DNA from: Oscillatoria salina IIICB1
GTDB taxonomy: Bacteria; Cyanobacteriota; Cyanobacteriia; Cyanobacteriales; SIO1D9
Length of the DNA: 64,000 bases
Direction: 5' to 3'
NCBI RefSeq assembly: GCF_020144665.1
Contig: NZ_JAAHBQ010000117.1
Location: forward strand, 95,411-159,410
Made by a program: the position numbers and the translations under genes. The notes beneath the pieces are model-generated. The model worked only from the letters and a program-made list of their open reading frames with translations. It made no database searches and was not told where the DNA came from. Positions within the stretch are counted from its first letter, which is position 1. The number at the start of each line of letters is the position of its first letter. This document shows positions 9,572 through 18,537 of the stretch, piece after piece.

Positions 9572-10192
9572 GTGGTTCAGAAATCGAATATAAATACACC
9601 AATTCGCTTTACCACCAAAGATTTAGAACTAATCACCGATGAAGGAAAACATTACGAAATTATCAACGGAGAATTATTCGTGACCAAATCGCCTCATTGG
9701 AATCATAATAAAGCAGTAGGACGACTTTATTCCGCCTTAGATAATTGGACATTAACATCAGGTTTTGGCGAAGCAGTACCCTTTCCTGGTATCGTTTTCG
9801 ACGAAGAAAATGCAGTCGAACCCGATGCAGTTTGGATTGCCGATTTAGAACGACTCAATCAAATTTTAGACCAAGCGGGACACCTAACACAAGCACCCGA
9901 TTTAGTGATTGAATCCTTATCTGCGGGAAGCAAAAATCAGCGTCGAGATAAAGAATTAAAGCTAAGACTTTATTCAGTAAGAGGTGTAAAAGAATACTGG
10001 ATTGTGGACTGGCGAACTGAGAAACTAGAAGTCTACCGTCGCGAAGAAGCTAGATTAATATTAGTAGAAACTCTTTTCGCTGGAGATGTTTTGCGATCGC
10101 CGCAAGCGGCGCTGGGCTTTGCCCAATCGCCTTTACTTCCAGAATTTGCAATGCCAATTACCCAAATTTTTGCCCGTAAACAAACTAGGTAA
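9572..10192 (+). CDS. Uma2 family (DUF820) putative endonuclease
   Basis: A 206-residue member of the Uma2/DUF820 family, a PD-(D/E)XK nuclease fold greatly expanded in cyanobacteria and mostly uncharacterised. The core is visible: EPDAVW, then PDLVIESLS, and RDKELKLRLYSVRGVKEYWIVD with the family lysine and tyrosine. GTG start with AGGGAG upstream. Residues about 177-186 (PQAALGFAQS) look like a 10-codon in-frame insertion from a repetitive element, placed between GDVLRS and PLLPEF near the end. A second Uma2 gene follows after 34 bp. Confidence 0.85.
   Translation: MVQKSNINTPIRFTTKDLELITDEGKHYEIINGELFVTKSPHWNHNKAVGRLYSALDNWTLTSGFGEAVPFPGIVFDEENAVEPDAVWIADLERLNQILDQAGHLTQAPDLVIESLSAGSKNQRRDKELKLRLYSVRGVKEYWIVDWRTEKLEVYRREEARLILVETLFAGDVLRSPQAALGFAQSPLLPEFAMPITQIFARKQTR
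10097..10130 (+). repeat. 30-bp repeat inserted in frame inside a Uma2 gene
   Basis: TCGCC at 10097 and TCGCC at 10127 bracket a 30-bp insert with a GCCGC-AAGCG-GCGC dyad and GGGCTTTGCCC dyad. Removing one 30-bp unit restores LRSPLLPEF, the normal family ending. The element looks like a dispersed cyanobacterial palindromic repeat. Confidence 0.6.
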
Positions 10193-10226
10193 CTAAATAA
10201 TATCATAAAATTACCCTTATCGAACC

Positions 10227-10805
10227 ATGAACGCGCTAATTCTTAACTTACCCAATACCTTAAAACTCACTCACGAACGATTTGAGCAACTAGCAGCAGC
10301 TAACCGAGATTTGCGCTTAGAATTAACTGCAAACGGAGAATTAATTATTATGCCACCTACTGGCGGTAACACAGGTAGGAGAAACAGCAAATTAACCTAT
10401 CAATTAGAAGCATGGAACAGACGAAACTTACTTGGCGAAGTATTTGATTCTTCCACGGTATTTCAATTACCTAACGGCGCAGAACGTTCTCCCGATGTTG
10501 CTTGGATAACCCAAGCAAGATGGTCAGCTTTAACAGCAGAAGAACAAGATACATTTCCCCCTTTATGTCCTGATTTTATTATTGAATTACGCTCAAAAAC
10601 AGACTCCTTAAAAAAGCTGCAAGAAAAGATGCAAGAATACATGGATAACGGTTGTCGTCTTGGTTGGTTAATTAATCCTCAACAGCGCGAAGTAGAAATT
10701 TATCGTCCCCAACAAAACAAAGAAGTATTAGTTTCCCCGACCAATATTTCTAGTGAAGATATTTTACCTGGTTTCAAACTTGACTTGCAGCAGATTTTTG
10801 ATTGA
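10227..10805 (+). CDS. Uma2 family (DUF820) putative endonuclease
   Basis: A 192-residue Uma2/DUF820 protein of a different subgroup from its upstream neighbour. Motifs: ELIIMPPTGG, SPDVAW, CPDFIIELRSKTD and LGWLINPQQREVEIYRP. The catalytic D...ExK-type residues appear present (PDF-IIE-R-K). It lies 34 bp after the first Uma2 gene on the same strand and probably shares its transcript. It closely resembles the minus-strand Uma2 gene at the right end of the window, suggesting paralogy. The biological role of the family is unknown. Confidence 0.85.
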   Translation: MNALILNLPNTLKLTHERFEQLAAANRDLRLELTANGELIIMPPTGGNTGRRNSKLTYQLEAWNRRNLLGEVFDSSTVFQLPNGAERSPDVAWITQARWSALTAEEQDTFPPLCPDFIIELRSKTDSLKKLQEKMQEYMDNGCRLGWLINPQQREVEIYRPQQNKEVLVSPTNISSEDILPGFKLDLQQIFD

Positions 10806-10972
10806 TAGATTCGGAAAATAGTTATAAATTCATGCAAATTATTACGCGCAAACAAACGTTGTAGTGCATCAGAACTGATAACCAAAAGTCAATAAAACAA
10901 TATCTTCTAAACTGGTTTCAGAACCTCTAGTTGGATTCAAATTTGCTAACCAAACCTCTCCTCATTTAAAAG

Positions 10973-11209
10973 TCATTTTTCCTCTGCTTGTTTGAGAAGT
11001 TCTTGATACCCATCTATTCCTAATTCCGCTAACTGGCGGTCTTCCTCAGCAGATTCCTGATAAAGACTAGCTATTTTGTCTTCATTAATCGTCAAGTTAG
11101 TTTTGCGATCGCGAAATTTAAGAAAAGCGATAAACTCTCTAATTTCTTGAAGTTGTTCTTCGTTAAGGTTTTCTAGTTCTCGGCTAAGAAAATCTTTCAG
11201 CGCAATCAT
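10973..11209 (-). CDS. Small antitoxin-like acidic protein
   Basis: A 78-residue helical, acidic protein. The first half (LNEEQLQEIREFIAFLKFRD) resembles the N-terminus of cyanobacterial antitoxin-like proteins, and the end (EEDRQLAELGIDGYQELLK) resembles the toxin-binding tail of type II antitoxins. ATG at 11209 is chosen over 11224 because GGGAGA lies 7 bases before it. No toxin gene is adjacent: upstream (divergent) is the NACHT gene and downstream (convergent) a Uma2 gene. The antitoxin assignment is tentative. Confidence 0.55.
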   Translation of the reverse strand: MIALKDFLSRELENLNEEQLQEIREFIAFLKFRDRKTNLTINEDKIASLYQESAEEDRQLAELGIDGYQELLKQAEEK

Positions 11210-11462
11210 TTGATATTCTCCCAAAAGGTATCCTCTTCTCAGGAGGAGAGTTATTAAAGAAATAATTCTCTATATTTTATCGCGTCAAGTAGAAATTTAC
11301 CGTCGGCAATAAAACAAAATAGATTCATGATGTATTTTAACTTTTAAGAAAAAGATTGTAAAAAAATTTTCTGCTTACTGGCTGAGAAATTTGCCAAAAC
11401 TATCCTGATTTAAGTTAAAACAGAAGAAAAATAAACTTAGCTTCCGTGAAATCATCAGCGTT

Positions 11463-14400
11463 ATGAAACTTTGGCGAAAACTTTGGGAAACACTCAACAC
11501 CGAAATTACTATTCCTTGGGACGAAACAATTCAAGGTAGTGTCGAAGCTGGAAAAAACGTCTTAGAATTAGCAAAAGCGTTGCGAGAAAATCAAGATGCG
11601 GAAGCCTTAGCCCCCTTAGTTGGTCGCCTTGACTCGCTGCTCGATGTGTTAGACTCACCCTTAGTAGAAGTTGCGGGTGCGGCTTTACCTTTCGTTTCCA
11701 TCGCTACGGGAACAATCAAATTTATTGTTGAGAAAAGCCACAAAGAGCCAAGTTTAGAAACGAGCATCGCCTTAGTTAGTCAGGCGGCATATTTGGAGAG
11801 TTTCCGGCAGTTTCTTGGTGAACATCCAGAAGTTAAAAATCAGTTAGAAAATACTCCCGCTTCCCAAGAAGTTGCTCGAAAACTGAGACAATTAGGACAA
11901 AACTTAGAAGTAAACGGTCAAGAAATTGAATTTAACGAAAAATACGCTAAAGAAACCTTGATTTGTTTTCATGAGTCGCCTTTAGCGAAAGTATTTAATC
12001 CTCTGCTCGCGGCGCGGTTGCAAGAGTCAGGGCTGACGGAAAACGAGGCAAAAATTGTTACCGAAAGAGTTTCGCGAAACACTCATCGCTATTTGAAAGC
12101 AACGGTTGCGGAAATTAAAGATAAAGTGCCGCGTTTAGCCGCAGTTTATGGCGAAGGTTGGCAGCGAGATTTAGAAATTTACTCTAGTTTGGATAACTAT
12201 TTACAAGATGTCATTGCCAAGAAACCTTTAGAAACTGTATTTGATGAAAAGTTTACTTTCCAAGACATTTATGTACCCTTGGAGGTGAAACCTGTAAAAA
12301 GTGGTGAAGTAGACGAAGATGCTGCTGCCGAGAATATCGAAGCTTGGGCAAAAAATTTACTTCTAGATGAAACTAAACAAAGAAAAATTTTATTCATTCA
12401 AGGAGGTCCCGGACGGGGAAAAAGTGTTTTTTGTCGAATGTTTGCCGACTGGGTAAGGCGCGAATTACACCCAATTTATACACCAATTTTAATTCGTTTG
12501 CGAGATGTACGCGATTTGAAACAAGATTTTGATGAGACTCTCAGTGCGGCTGTTGGTTGGGATTTTGTGAAGAATGACAAAGGTTGGTTGACAGAAAGAA
12601 ATACGCGCTTTTTGTTTTTCTTAGATGGCTTTGATGAGTTACTTTTAGAACGAGGCGCGAGTAATGCCCTGAAACAGTTTTTAGACCAAATTGAGCAGTT
12701 TCAGCGACACTGCAACGAAAATAACGAACGCGGACATCGTGTTTTGGTGACGGGTAGACCCCTGGCTTTGTATGGAATTGAGCGCTTGATGCCGGGAAAT
12801 TTGGCGCGAGTGAGTATTGTTCCGATGAGTGAGGAAATTCAACAACAGTGGTTGGAGAAATGGCAAAATGTTGTTGCAGAAAACCCCGATCTTGCGGAAG
12901 AGAAAACTAAGCAATTTCAGCAATTTTTAGCAGATGCAAATTGTCCCGCACAAGTAAAGGAACTAGCCCAAGAACCTTTGTTGCTTTACCTCCTAGCAGC
13001 TATGTATCGTGACAATCAGATTAAGGCGCAAGATTTCGCTGAAGCTAGCCAAGGTGGGGCAAAAGTGCTGATTTATGAGTCAGCTTTGGACTGGGTACTG
13101 AACAAGCAGCGCACTACAGAAGCAGGAAGAAATCTTAATCTTGATTTGACTAATTTAGAACCAGAAGATTTACGCAGTATTCTCGCCGAAGCGGGGTTGT
13201 GTGTAGTGCAGTCGGGACGGGAATATGCTGCTATTGCCGCGATTAAAAGCCGTTTGGAAGAAAAAGAAGACGAAGCCGCAAAAAAATTGCTGACAGCAGC
13301 CCAGGAAAGTGAAGAACCTCTGAAAAATGCTTTGGCTGCTTTTTATCTGAAGTCGGTAGCGGGGGCAGAAAATTCCGTTGAGTTTTTCCATAAGAGTTTC
13401 GGTGAGTTTTTGTGCGCCGAACGGATGGTGGAAAGTTTGCAGGAGTGGACGACTAAAACTGGTAAGCGGCGCAAAACTTACGAAACTTTGACCTCAGTAT
13501 TAGATTGGCAAGTTTACGATTTATTTGGTTATGGTAACTTGACGCAGGAAATTGTCGAGTATGTGATGGCATTATTGGAGAAAGAACAGACTGATTTAGC
13601 AGTGCTATTTGAGCGTCTCAATGATTTTTATTTGCGCTGGAGTGATGGCGAGTTTATTGAAGCTACCAACGAGACGTTACCGCAGAAAAAGGCGAGACAT
13701 TTACAAATTGAGCGTGGACAGCGAGAAGTTGATATTTATGCCGGGTTGAATGTTTTAATTTTGTTGCTTGAGTTGCATCGCTACGCTAAGTCTGGTGACA
13801 AAGGGCAGATTGATTTTCATCCTTGCGGTAAACCAGGTACAGATGATTTTGATGAGACGCGACTACTACGCATTTTTGGTTACAGTCAGTGTTTAGGCGC
13901 TTTTGCTTATTTGGAAATACTAGGTAAGTTTTTCCGTCGCGCAGACCTCAGAGGTGCAGACCTCACGGGCGCAGATCTCACAGGTGCAGACCTCAGAAGC
14001 GCAGACCTCAGAAGCGCAGACCTCAGTGACGCAATCCTCAGAAGTGCAGTCCTCAGAAGTGCAGTCCTCAGAAGTGCAGACCTCAGTGACGCAAACCTCA
14101 CAGGTGCAGACCTCAGAAGCGCAGACCTCAGTGAGGCAATCCTTAGAAGCGCAGACCTTAGAAGTGCAGATTTCAGTGAGACAATCCTCAGAAGTGCAGA
14201 TTTCAGTGAGGCAAACCTCAGTGGCGCAAACCTCAGAAGTGCAGTCCTCAGTGACGCAAACCTCACAGGTGCAAACCTCAGTGACTCAAACCTCAGTGAC
14301 TCAAACCTCAGTGGCGCAAACCTCAGAAGCGCAAACCTCAGAAACGCAAACCTCAGTGGCGCAGACCTCAGAAGCGCAAACCTCAGTGGCGCAGACCTCA

Positions 14401-14531
14401 GTGGCGCAGACCTCAGTGGCGCAAACCTCAGTGGCGCAGACCTCAGTGGTGTGCTATGGGATAGTTACACAATATGGTCAAATGCAATCAACTTGCACGA
14501 AGCTGAGAACGTACCAGAGGGTCTTCTGTAG
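11463..14531 (+). CDS. NACHT NTPase with C-terminal pentapeptide repeats
   Basis: A 1022-residue STAND-type NTPase. Residues 1-290 are an all-alpha N-terminal region with no recognised enzymatic motif. The NACHT domain starts near 305: Walker A GGPGRGKS about 314-321 and Walker B FFLDGFDEL near 385, both intact. A helical NACHT-associated region follows, including FFHKSFGEFLCAERM. Residues about 827-995 are some 34 pentapeptide repeats (A(D/N)LSG type), forming a right-handed beta helix in place of the usual WD, TPR or LRR sensor. Bacterial NACHT proteins of this general build include antiphage proteins; here that role is inference. Neighbours are Uma2 and antitoxin-like genes. Confidence 0.88.
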   Translation: MKLWRKLWETLNTEITIPWDETIQGSVEAGKNVLELAKALRENQDAEALAPLVGRLDSLLDVLDSPLVEVAGAALPFVSIATGTIKFIVEKSHKEPSLETSIALVSQAAYLESFRQFLGEHPEVKNQLENTPASQEVARKLRQLGQNLEVNGQEIEFNEKYAKETLICFHESPLAKVFNPLLAARLQESGLTENEAKIVTERVSRNTHRYLKATVAEIKDKVPRLAAVYGEGWQRDLEIYSSLDNYLQDVIAKKPLETVFDEKFTFQDIYVPLEVKPVKSGEVDEDAAAENIEAWAKNLLLDETKQRKILFIQGGPGRGKSVFCRMFADWVRRELHPIYTPILIRLRDVRDLKQDFDETLSAAVGWDFVKNDKGWLTERNTRFLFFLDGFDELLLERGASNALKQFLDQIEQFQRHCNENNERGHRVLVTGRPLALYGIERLMPGNLARVSIVPMSEEIQQQWLEKWQNVVAENPDLAEEKTKQFQQFLADANCPAQVKELAQEPLLLYLLAAMYRDNQIKAQDFAEASQGGAKVLIYESALDWVLNKQRTTEAGRNLNLDLTNLEPEDLRSILAEAGLCVVQSGREYAAIAAIKSRLEEKEDEAAKKLLTAAQESEEPLKNALAAFYLKSVAGAENSVEFFHKSFGEFLCAERMVESLQEWTTKTGKRRKTYETLTSVLDWQVYDLFGYGNLTQEIVEYVMALLEKEQTDLAVLFERLNDFYLRWSDGEFIEATNETLPQKKARHLQIERGQREVDIYAGLNVLILLLELHRYAKSGDKGQIDFHPCGKPGTDDFDETRLLRIFGYSQCLGAFAYLEILGKFFRRADLRGADLTGADLTGADLRSADLRSADLSDAILRSAVLRSAVLRSADLSDANLTGADLRSADLSEAILRSADLRSADFSETILRSADFSEANLSGANLRSAVLSDANLTGANLSDSNLSDSNLSGANLRSANLRNANLSGADLRSANLSGADLSGADLSGANLSGADLSGVLWDSYTIWSNAINLHEAENVPEGLL
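13942..14445 (+). repeat. 15-bp minisatellite encoding pentapeptide repeats
   Basis: About 34 tandem 15-bp units of the form GTGGCGCAGACCTCA. The 3' part (about 14220-14445) is the most homogeneous. The period is a multiple of three, so unit gain or loss keeps the reading frame. The low-complexity sequence also leaves other frames open on both strands; these are shadows. Confidence 0.9.
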
Positions 14532-14584
14532 TTAATCGCTGATGACAATTTATAATTGTTTTCTAATGTTTCAGCGATTTTGGT

Positions 14585-14770
14585 CTATTGTCTCAGAATG
14601 TCATGCTGAATGAAATCCTGAACGAAGTGAAGGATTGAATGTTCGCGTAGCGTTCTCAAAGAGTAGCATCTCTAGACAAAGTTGTATCGAGATTCTACCC
14701 TACGGGTTCCGCTTTAGCGGTACGCTACTCTGCGAGAAGCCGCTAGCGCGTCTACGCTCAGAATGACAAT
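14585..14770. repeat. Dispersed-repeat type intergenic block
   Basis: The gap after the NACHT gene is bracketed by CTCAGAATGTCATGCTGAAT and CTCAGAATGACAATTG and contains GAACGAAGTGAAGGATT, TTCCGCTTTAGCGGTACGC and AGAAGCCGCTAGCGCGTCTA. These modules resemble the dispersed palindromic repeats found between genes in many cyanobacteria. No coding potential. Confidence 0.55.
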
Positions 14771-14801
14771 TGTTGGCGATGTTGTAAAGTGAAATTGCCA
14801 C

Positions 14802-15116
14802 TTAAATTAGTCCTTTCATACGCATTCTTACTACGAAAGGAGAAGGAGATGCTGTAGATTTTTCTTGCTTTACTTCTTCCCATTCGCGACGAATTTCTGC
14901 CTCGATTTCATCTTGAAAGTCAAAATAATAAGCCATTGCTGCGTGAGCTTCTGATAATTTGAGATAGGGGTGTTGGCGACACATTTCTTCGACAGACCAA
15001 CCGTAAGCAAGATAGTCCATAACAATTTGAGCAACGCGGATGCGGGGTATGCGTTTTAATCTCGCAGATTGGTTTTCTGGTTTTTCGAGATGAGGATAAA
15101 TAACTTCGGAGGTCAT
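14802..15116 (-). CDS. DUF433 family protein (orphan antitoxin-like)
   Basis: A 104-residue DUF433 protein: RIPRIRVAQIVMDYLAYGWSVEEMCRQHPYLKLSEAHAAMAYYF contains the family helix-turn-helix. DUF433 proteins are usually antitoxin partners of DUF5615 PIN-like toxins encoded directly downstream. Here the downstream sequence is the repeat block and no toxin is present, so the gene is an orphan. ATG at 15116 is taken as the start; a TTG at 15143 would add nine residues. The C-terminus is Lys/Ser-rich. Confidence 0.75.
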   Translation of the reverse strand: MTSEVIYPHLEKPENQSARLKRIPRIRVAQIVMDYLAYGWSVEEMCRQHPYLKLSEAHAAMAYYFDFQDEIEAEIRREWEEVKQEKSTASPSPFVVRMRMKGLI

Positions 15117-15164
15117 AGCGTTTACAAGCTCTCTTGGTGTCAATTATAGTCAGAATAAATTTTA

Positions 15165-17183
15165 TTAAACGGGTTCGCTGTTGTTATCGAGTTTGCCTTG
15201 AATTAAATCCCGGAAAGCTGCTAATTCGGCGGCGTTACCGACGACCATTAATTTATCCCCGGAACGCAAAATTGTCTCGCCTTTGGGATAATAAATTGTT
15301 TGTTGGTGTTGTTGAATTGTCATGACTGTGGCTCCGGTCAAATTGCGAATATTGGCTGCGGCTAAGGTACGATTATCTAAGGGAGAATTCGCAGGTAAAG
15401 TTAGCCATTCGTTTTTCAATTCGGGGGCGACTTCTCTTAAGTCTTTTTGTAATAATTCATCAGCACGTTCGGGGCGAATTGTCAAGTATCTGCCGCGACG
15501 AATAGCGCTAATTACTGACTGAATTTGGTTTTGGGTTACACCGAGGGTGGAAAGCATATGTGCGCCCATTTCGAGGGCGGCTTCAAATTCGGGTTGGACG
15601 ACTTCACGGGCTCCTAGTTGCGTGAGGAGGTCAATTTCGCTGTTTTCGTGAGAACGGGCGACGATATCAAGCTCTGGGGCTAGTTTGAGGGCGCGTTTGA
15701 GGAGTAGTCTGGTACTATTAGGATCGGGAAGTGCGATCGCTAATGCCTTGGCTTTCTCTAAATGAGCTTTTTCTAAGACTAATTCTGAGTCTCCGTCACC
15801 AAATAAGTAAGGAATTTGTTCGGTTTTTAAGCGTTTAATTGCTGCTTCGCTATTTTCGATTACTAATACTTGATATCCTTGAGATTTGAGAATATTAACT
15901 ACTACTTGTCCGACTCTTCCATAACCTGCAACAACGACATGGTTATTAATTTTTTCGGGGATTGATAAGTCTTTGAGATCGCGAAACTTGCGGAGATAAT
16001 TTGCTAAAATAGGGAGATTAGCTATTTTTTCAGCAAGACGAGGCGATAATTTTAAACCTATGGGAGTTAGGACTAATGTAATAGCTGTAGTTCCTAAAAT
16101 CAGCAAGTATTTTTCCTGAGAAATAAACCCTTGTTCTAGCCCCACTAAAGCTAAAACAAAGGAAAATTCCCCAATTTGATTTAAGCCAAAAGCAGAAATT
16201 ACTGCCGTTTTAAATGAGTAACCAAACTTTAAAACAATGGGTAAAATAATTATTGCTTTGCCTAGCATAACAATTGTTACTAAACTGATAATTATCCCTA
16301 AATTATCAAGTAAAATACTTGGATCAATTAGCATTCCAATCGAAGCAAAAAATAAGCTGGCAAAAGTGTCGCGCAAAGGCAATATTTTCGCTAAAGCTTG
16401 GTCAGCATAATCAATTTCGGCAATCATTAAACCAGCGACAAAAGCCCCCATTTCAATGGAAATTCCCAGACTAGCAGTAATTAAAGCCACACCCAAACAA
16501 AGCGCAATTACAGTAAGCAGAAATAACTCGCTACTTTCAGTAGAAGCAATATTTTTAATTACTTTTGGAACAATCCAACGCCCAACTGCGATCGCCGCAG
16601 CTAAAAATAAACTAATCTTGAGGAAAGCTGCTAATAATGCTGTTCCTAAATCGGCTGGTTGATTCAGTGCTGGTAAAATTGCTAACATTAGCCCTAAAGC
16701 TAAATCTTGAGCAATTAAAATACCAAGCATAACTTGACCGTGTAAAGTATTGACTTCACCTCGTTCAGTGAGCGTTTTTAGCACTACAGCAGTGGAAGAA
16801 AGAGAAAGAATCGCACCGAGAAAGATACCTTGAACGATTCCTTCTACCCAACCAACTAAAGTAGCTAAAATTGCTACTAAAGCGACAGTTAAACCAATTT
16901 GTAAAACACTACCTTTAAGGGCGATATCTTTAACTCGTTTGAGTTCCGCGAGGGAAAATTCTACACCGAGGGCGAATAATAATAAAGCTACGCCAATTTC
17001 GGCTAAAGGTTCAATTTGTTCGACTTCATTTAATAATTTAAGTCCAAAAGGTCCGACAACTACTCCACTGAGGAGATAACCTAAAAGTACAGGTTGACGC
17101 AAGCGATTTGCACAATAACCTCCTAGTGCAGAAGCTCCCAGAACGATAGTAAGATCCAAAATAAAATTGTGTCCGGCTGCCAT
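15165..17183 (-). CDS. KefB-type monovalent cation:proton antiporter with TrkA domains
   Basis: A 672-residue CPA2 transporter. Residues 1-390 contain about 12 membrane helices with LLGYLLSGVVVGPFGL, ILIAQDLALG and GAFVAGLMIAE. Around residue 415 begins a TrkA-N (RCK) domain with the NAD-binding GYGRVGQV, and a TrkA-C domain lies at about 580-660. This build suits a gated K+ or Na+/H+ antiporter. It sits on the minus strand between a DUF433 gene and a kinase gene, each with its own spacer. The transported ion is not decidable from sequence. Confidence 0.9.
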   Translation of the reverse strand: MAAGHNFILDLTIVLGASALGGYCANRLRQPVLLGYLLSGVVVGPFGLKLLNEVEQIEPLAEIGVALLLFALGVEFSLAELKRVKDIALKGSVLQIGLTVALVAILATLVGWVEGIVQGIFLGAILSLSSTAVVLKTLTERGEVNTLHGQVMLGILIAQDLALGLMLAILPALNQPADLGTALLAAFLKISLFLAAAIAVGRWIVPKVIKNIASTESSELFLLTVIALCLGVALITASLGISIEMGAFVAGLMIAEIDYADQALAKILPLRDTFASLFFASIGMLIDPSILLDNLGIIISLVTIVMLGKAIIILPIVLKFGYSFKTAVISAFGLNQIGEFSFVLALVGLEQGFISQEKYLLILGTTAITLVLTPIGLKLSPRLAEKIANLPILANYLRKFRDLKDLSIPEKINNHVVVAGYGRVGQVVVNILKSQGYQVLVIENSEAAIKRLKTEQIPYLFGDGDSELVLEKAHLEKAKALAIALPDPNSTRLLLKRALKLAPELDIVARSHENSEIDLLTQLGAREVVQPEFEAALEMGAHMLSTLGVTQNQIQSVISAIRRGRYLTIRPERADELLQKDLREVAPELKNEWLTLPANSPLDNRTLAAANIRNLTGATVMTIQQHQQTIYYPKGETILRSGDKLMVVGNAAELAAFRDLIQGKLDNNSEPV

Positions 17184-17271
17184 ATTTTTTTGCTCTGGGG
17201 AAGTTTGCTAAGTAAGGTTAAATTAATTATTATTCAAGCTGAATTAATTTCTGGGATTAGTAAAAAGGAGA

Positions 17272-18378
17272 TTAGATGGAGTTATTCTGGTTATATAACT
17301 GATTTCTAATTTCGCGAATTTTGCGTGCTTGTTGTCTTTTTTGGAAACGGCTTTTCCATTCTCGGATAGCTTTACCAGTTCTTTGTGCATAAGAAAGAGA
17401 ATGAGATGGGGTTTCAGTTTCGGGTTCGGGTTCTGATGTCGGTTGATTTTTCACAGTCATGCAATGAGTTAAGTCTGGTTGAGATGGTTGAGGTTCTAAA
17501 TCTCGGATAATAGCGGCTGCGTTTTGATAGCGCTGTTGAACATTAACTTTGAGCATTTTGTCTAAAATTTGCCCAAAGGAAGGACTTACTTCCACAGTAT
17601 CACGCCAAATAATTTCTCCGGTGCGGCGATCGCTGTCGAAATCTAAGGGTGCTTTGGCTGTGAGTAAGTATAAACAAGTGACACCGAGTGCATAAAGATC
17701 GCTAGCATAAACAGGACGCAAGCAAAATTGTTCGGGGGGTGCAAATCCTACTGTCCCGATAAAGTTGGTGGTTACTGACTTAAAACTGGTATCTCCGACG
17801 TTGGTTAATTGTTCTTTTACTGCACCAAAGTCAATCAAAACTAATCTCCCATCGTCTTGGCAGCGAATGATATTTTGTGGTTTAATATCTCGGTGAATTA
17901 CGCCTTTACTGTGAATGTATTGCAGTGCAGGAAGCATTTGCCGTAAAAATTGTTTGACGGCATTTTCTGACTGACAACCGTAGCGCCTAACTAATCTTGC
18001 CAGAGTTATACCCCGGACGTATTCTTGAACGAGAAAAAAATCCTCTTCCAAGACAAAATAGTCTAATAGTAAAGGAATTTGCGAGTGACTTCCTAATAAA
18101 GAAAGGGTTTTCGCCTCTCGCTTGAAGCGTTGACGGGCAGTGGCTAAGGCAGATGTATTATTAATTTTGGGACAGAGTTGCTTAATGACGCATAAGGGAT
18201 TACCAGGTAAAACTGTATTCCGGGCTAAAAAAGTTACGCCGAAGCCACCTCTACCTAGCATCCGTAAAATTAGGTAGCGATCGCGAAATAATTTTTCTTG
18301 ACCACAAAGCTGACCGAGAAGAGTATCCTGGAGAATGTCGGAATGAAACGAAGATAGGTTAGGGCGAGGAAAATTCAT
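17272..18378 (-). CDS. Hanks-type serine/threonine protein kinase
   Basis: A 368-residue protein kinase. Glycine loop LGRGGFGVTF (about 38-47), catalytic Lys in CVIKQL (about 63-68), catalytic loop HRDIKPQN near 160, DFGAV near 181 and an activation segment ending in GFAPPEQ are all present, so it should be active. After the kinase domain (about 300) comes only a short polar tail ending in basic RFQKRQQARKI residues; no PASTA, WD or membrane domain is seen, so it is likely cytoplasmic. The substrate is unknown. Confidence 0.9.
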   Translation of the reverse strand: MNFPRPNLSSFHSDILQDTLLGQLCGQEKLFRDRYLILRMLGRGGFGVTFLARNTVLPGNPLCVIKQLCPKINNTSALATARQRFKREAKTLSLLGSHSQIPLLLDYFVLEEDFFLVQEYVRGITLARLVRRYGCQSENAVKQFLRQMLPALQYIHSKGVIHRDIKPQNIIRCQDDGRLVLIDFGAVKEQLTNVGDTSFKSVTTNFIGTVGFAPPEQFCLRPVYASDLYALGVTCLYLLTAKAPLDFDSDRRTGEIIWRDTVEVSPSFGQILDKMLKVNVQQRYQNAAAIIRDLEPQPSQPDLTHCMTVKNQPTSEPEPETETPSHSLSYAQRTGKAIREWKSRFQKRQQARKIREIRNQLYNQNNSI

Positions 18379-18537
18379 AGCCTGTTCTTGACGGGAGAGT
18401 TTAGAGTCGCAAGCTTAGTTCTGCTCTTAGTTTAGGCAAAATTTTCACCGACTACTATTAATCTTTTGAGGGAAAGGTAAACTGGGGACAGGATTTGACT
18501 ATAATACCGATCTGATGGGAAGTTATAAAGTAACAAG

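Noticed and set aside
13907..14535. Long open frames on both strands across the pentapeptide-encoding region
   Set aside because: They arise because the 15-bp unit lacks stop codons in several frames; the translations are simple repeats (QTSVA, RSALL) and overlap the clear NACHT gene.
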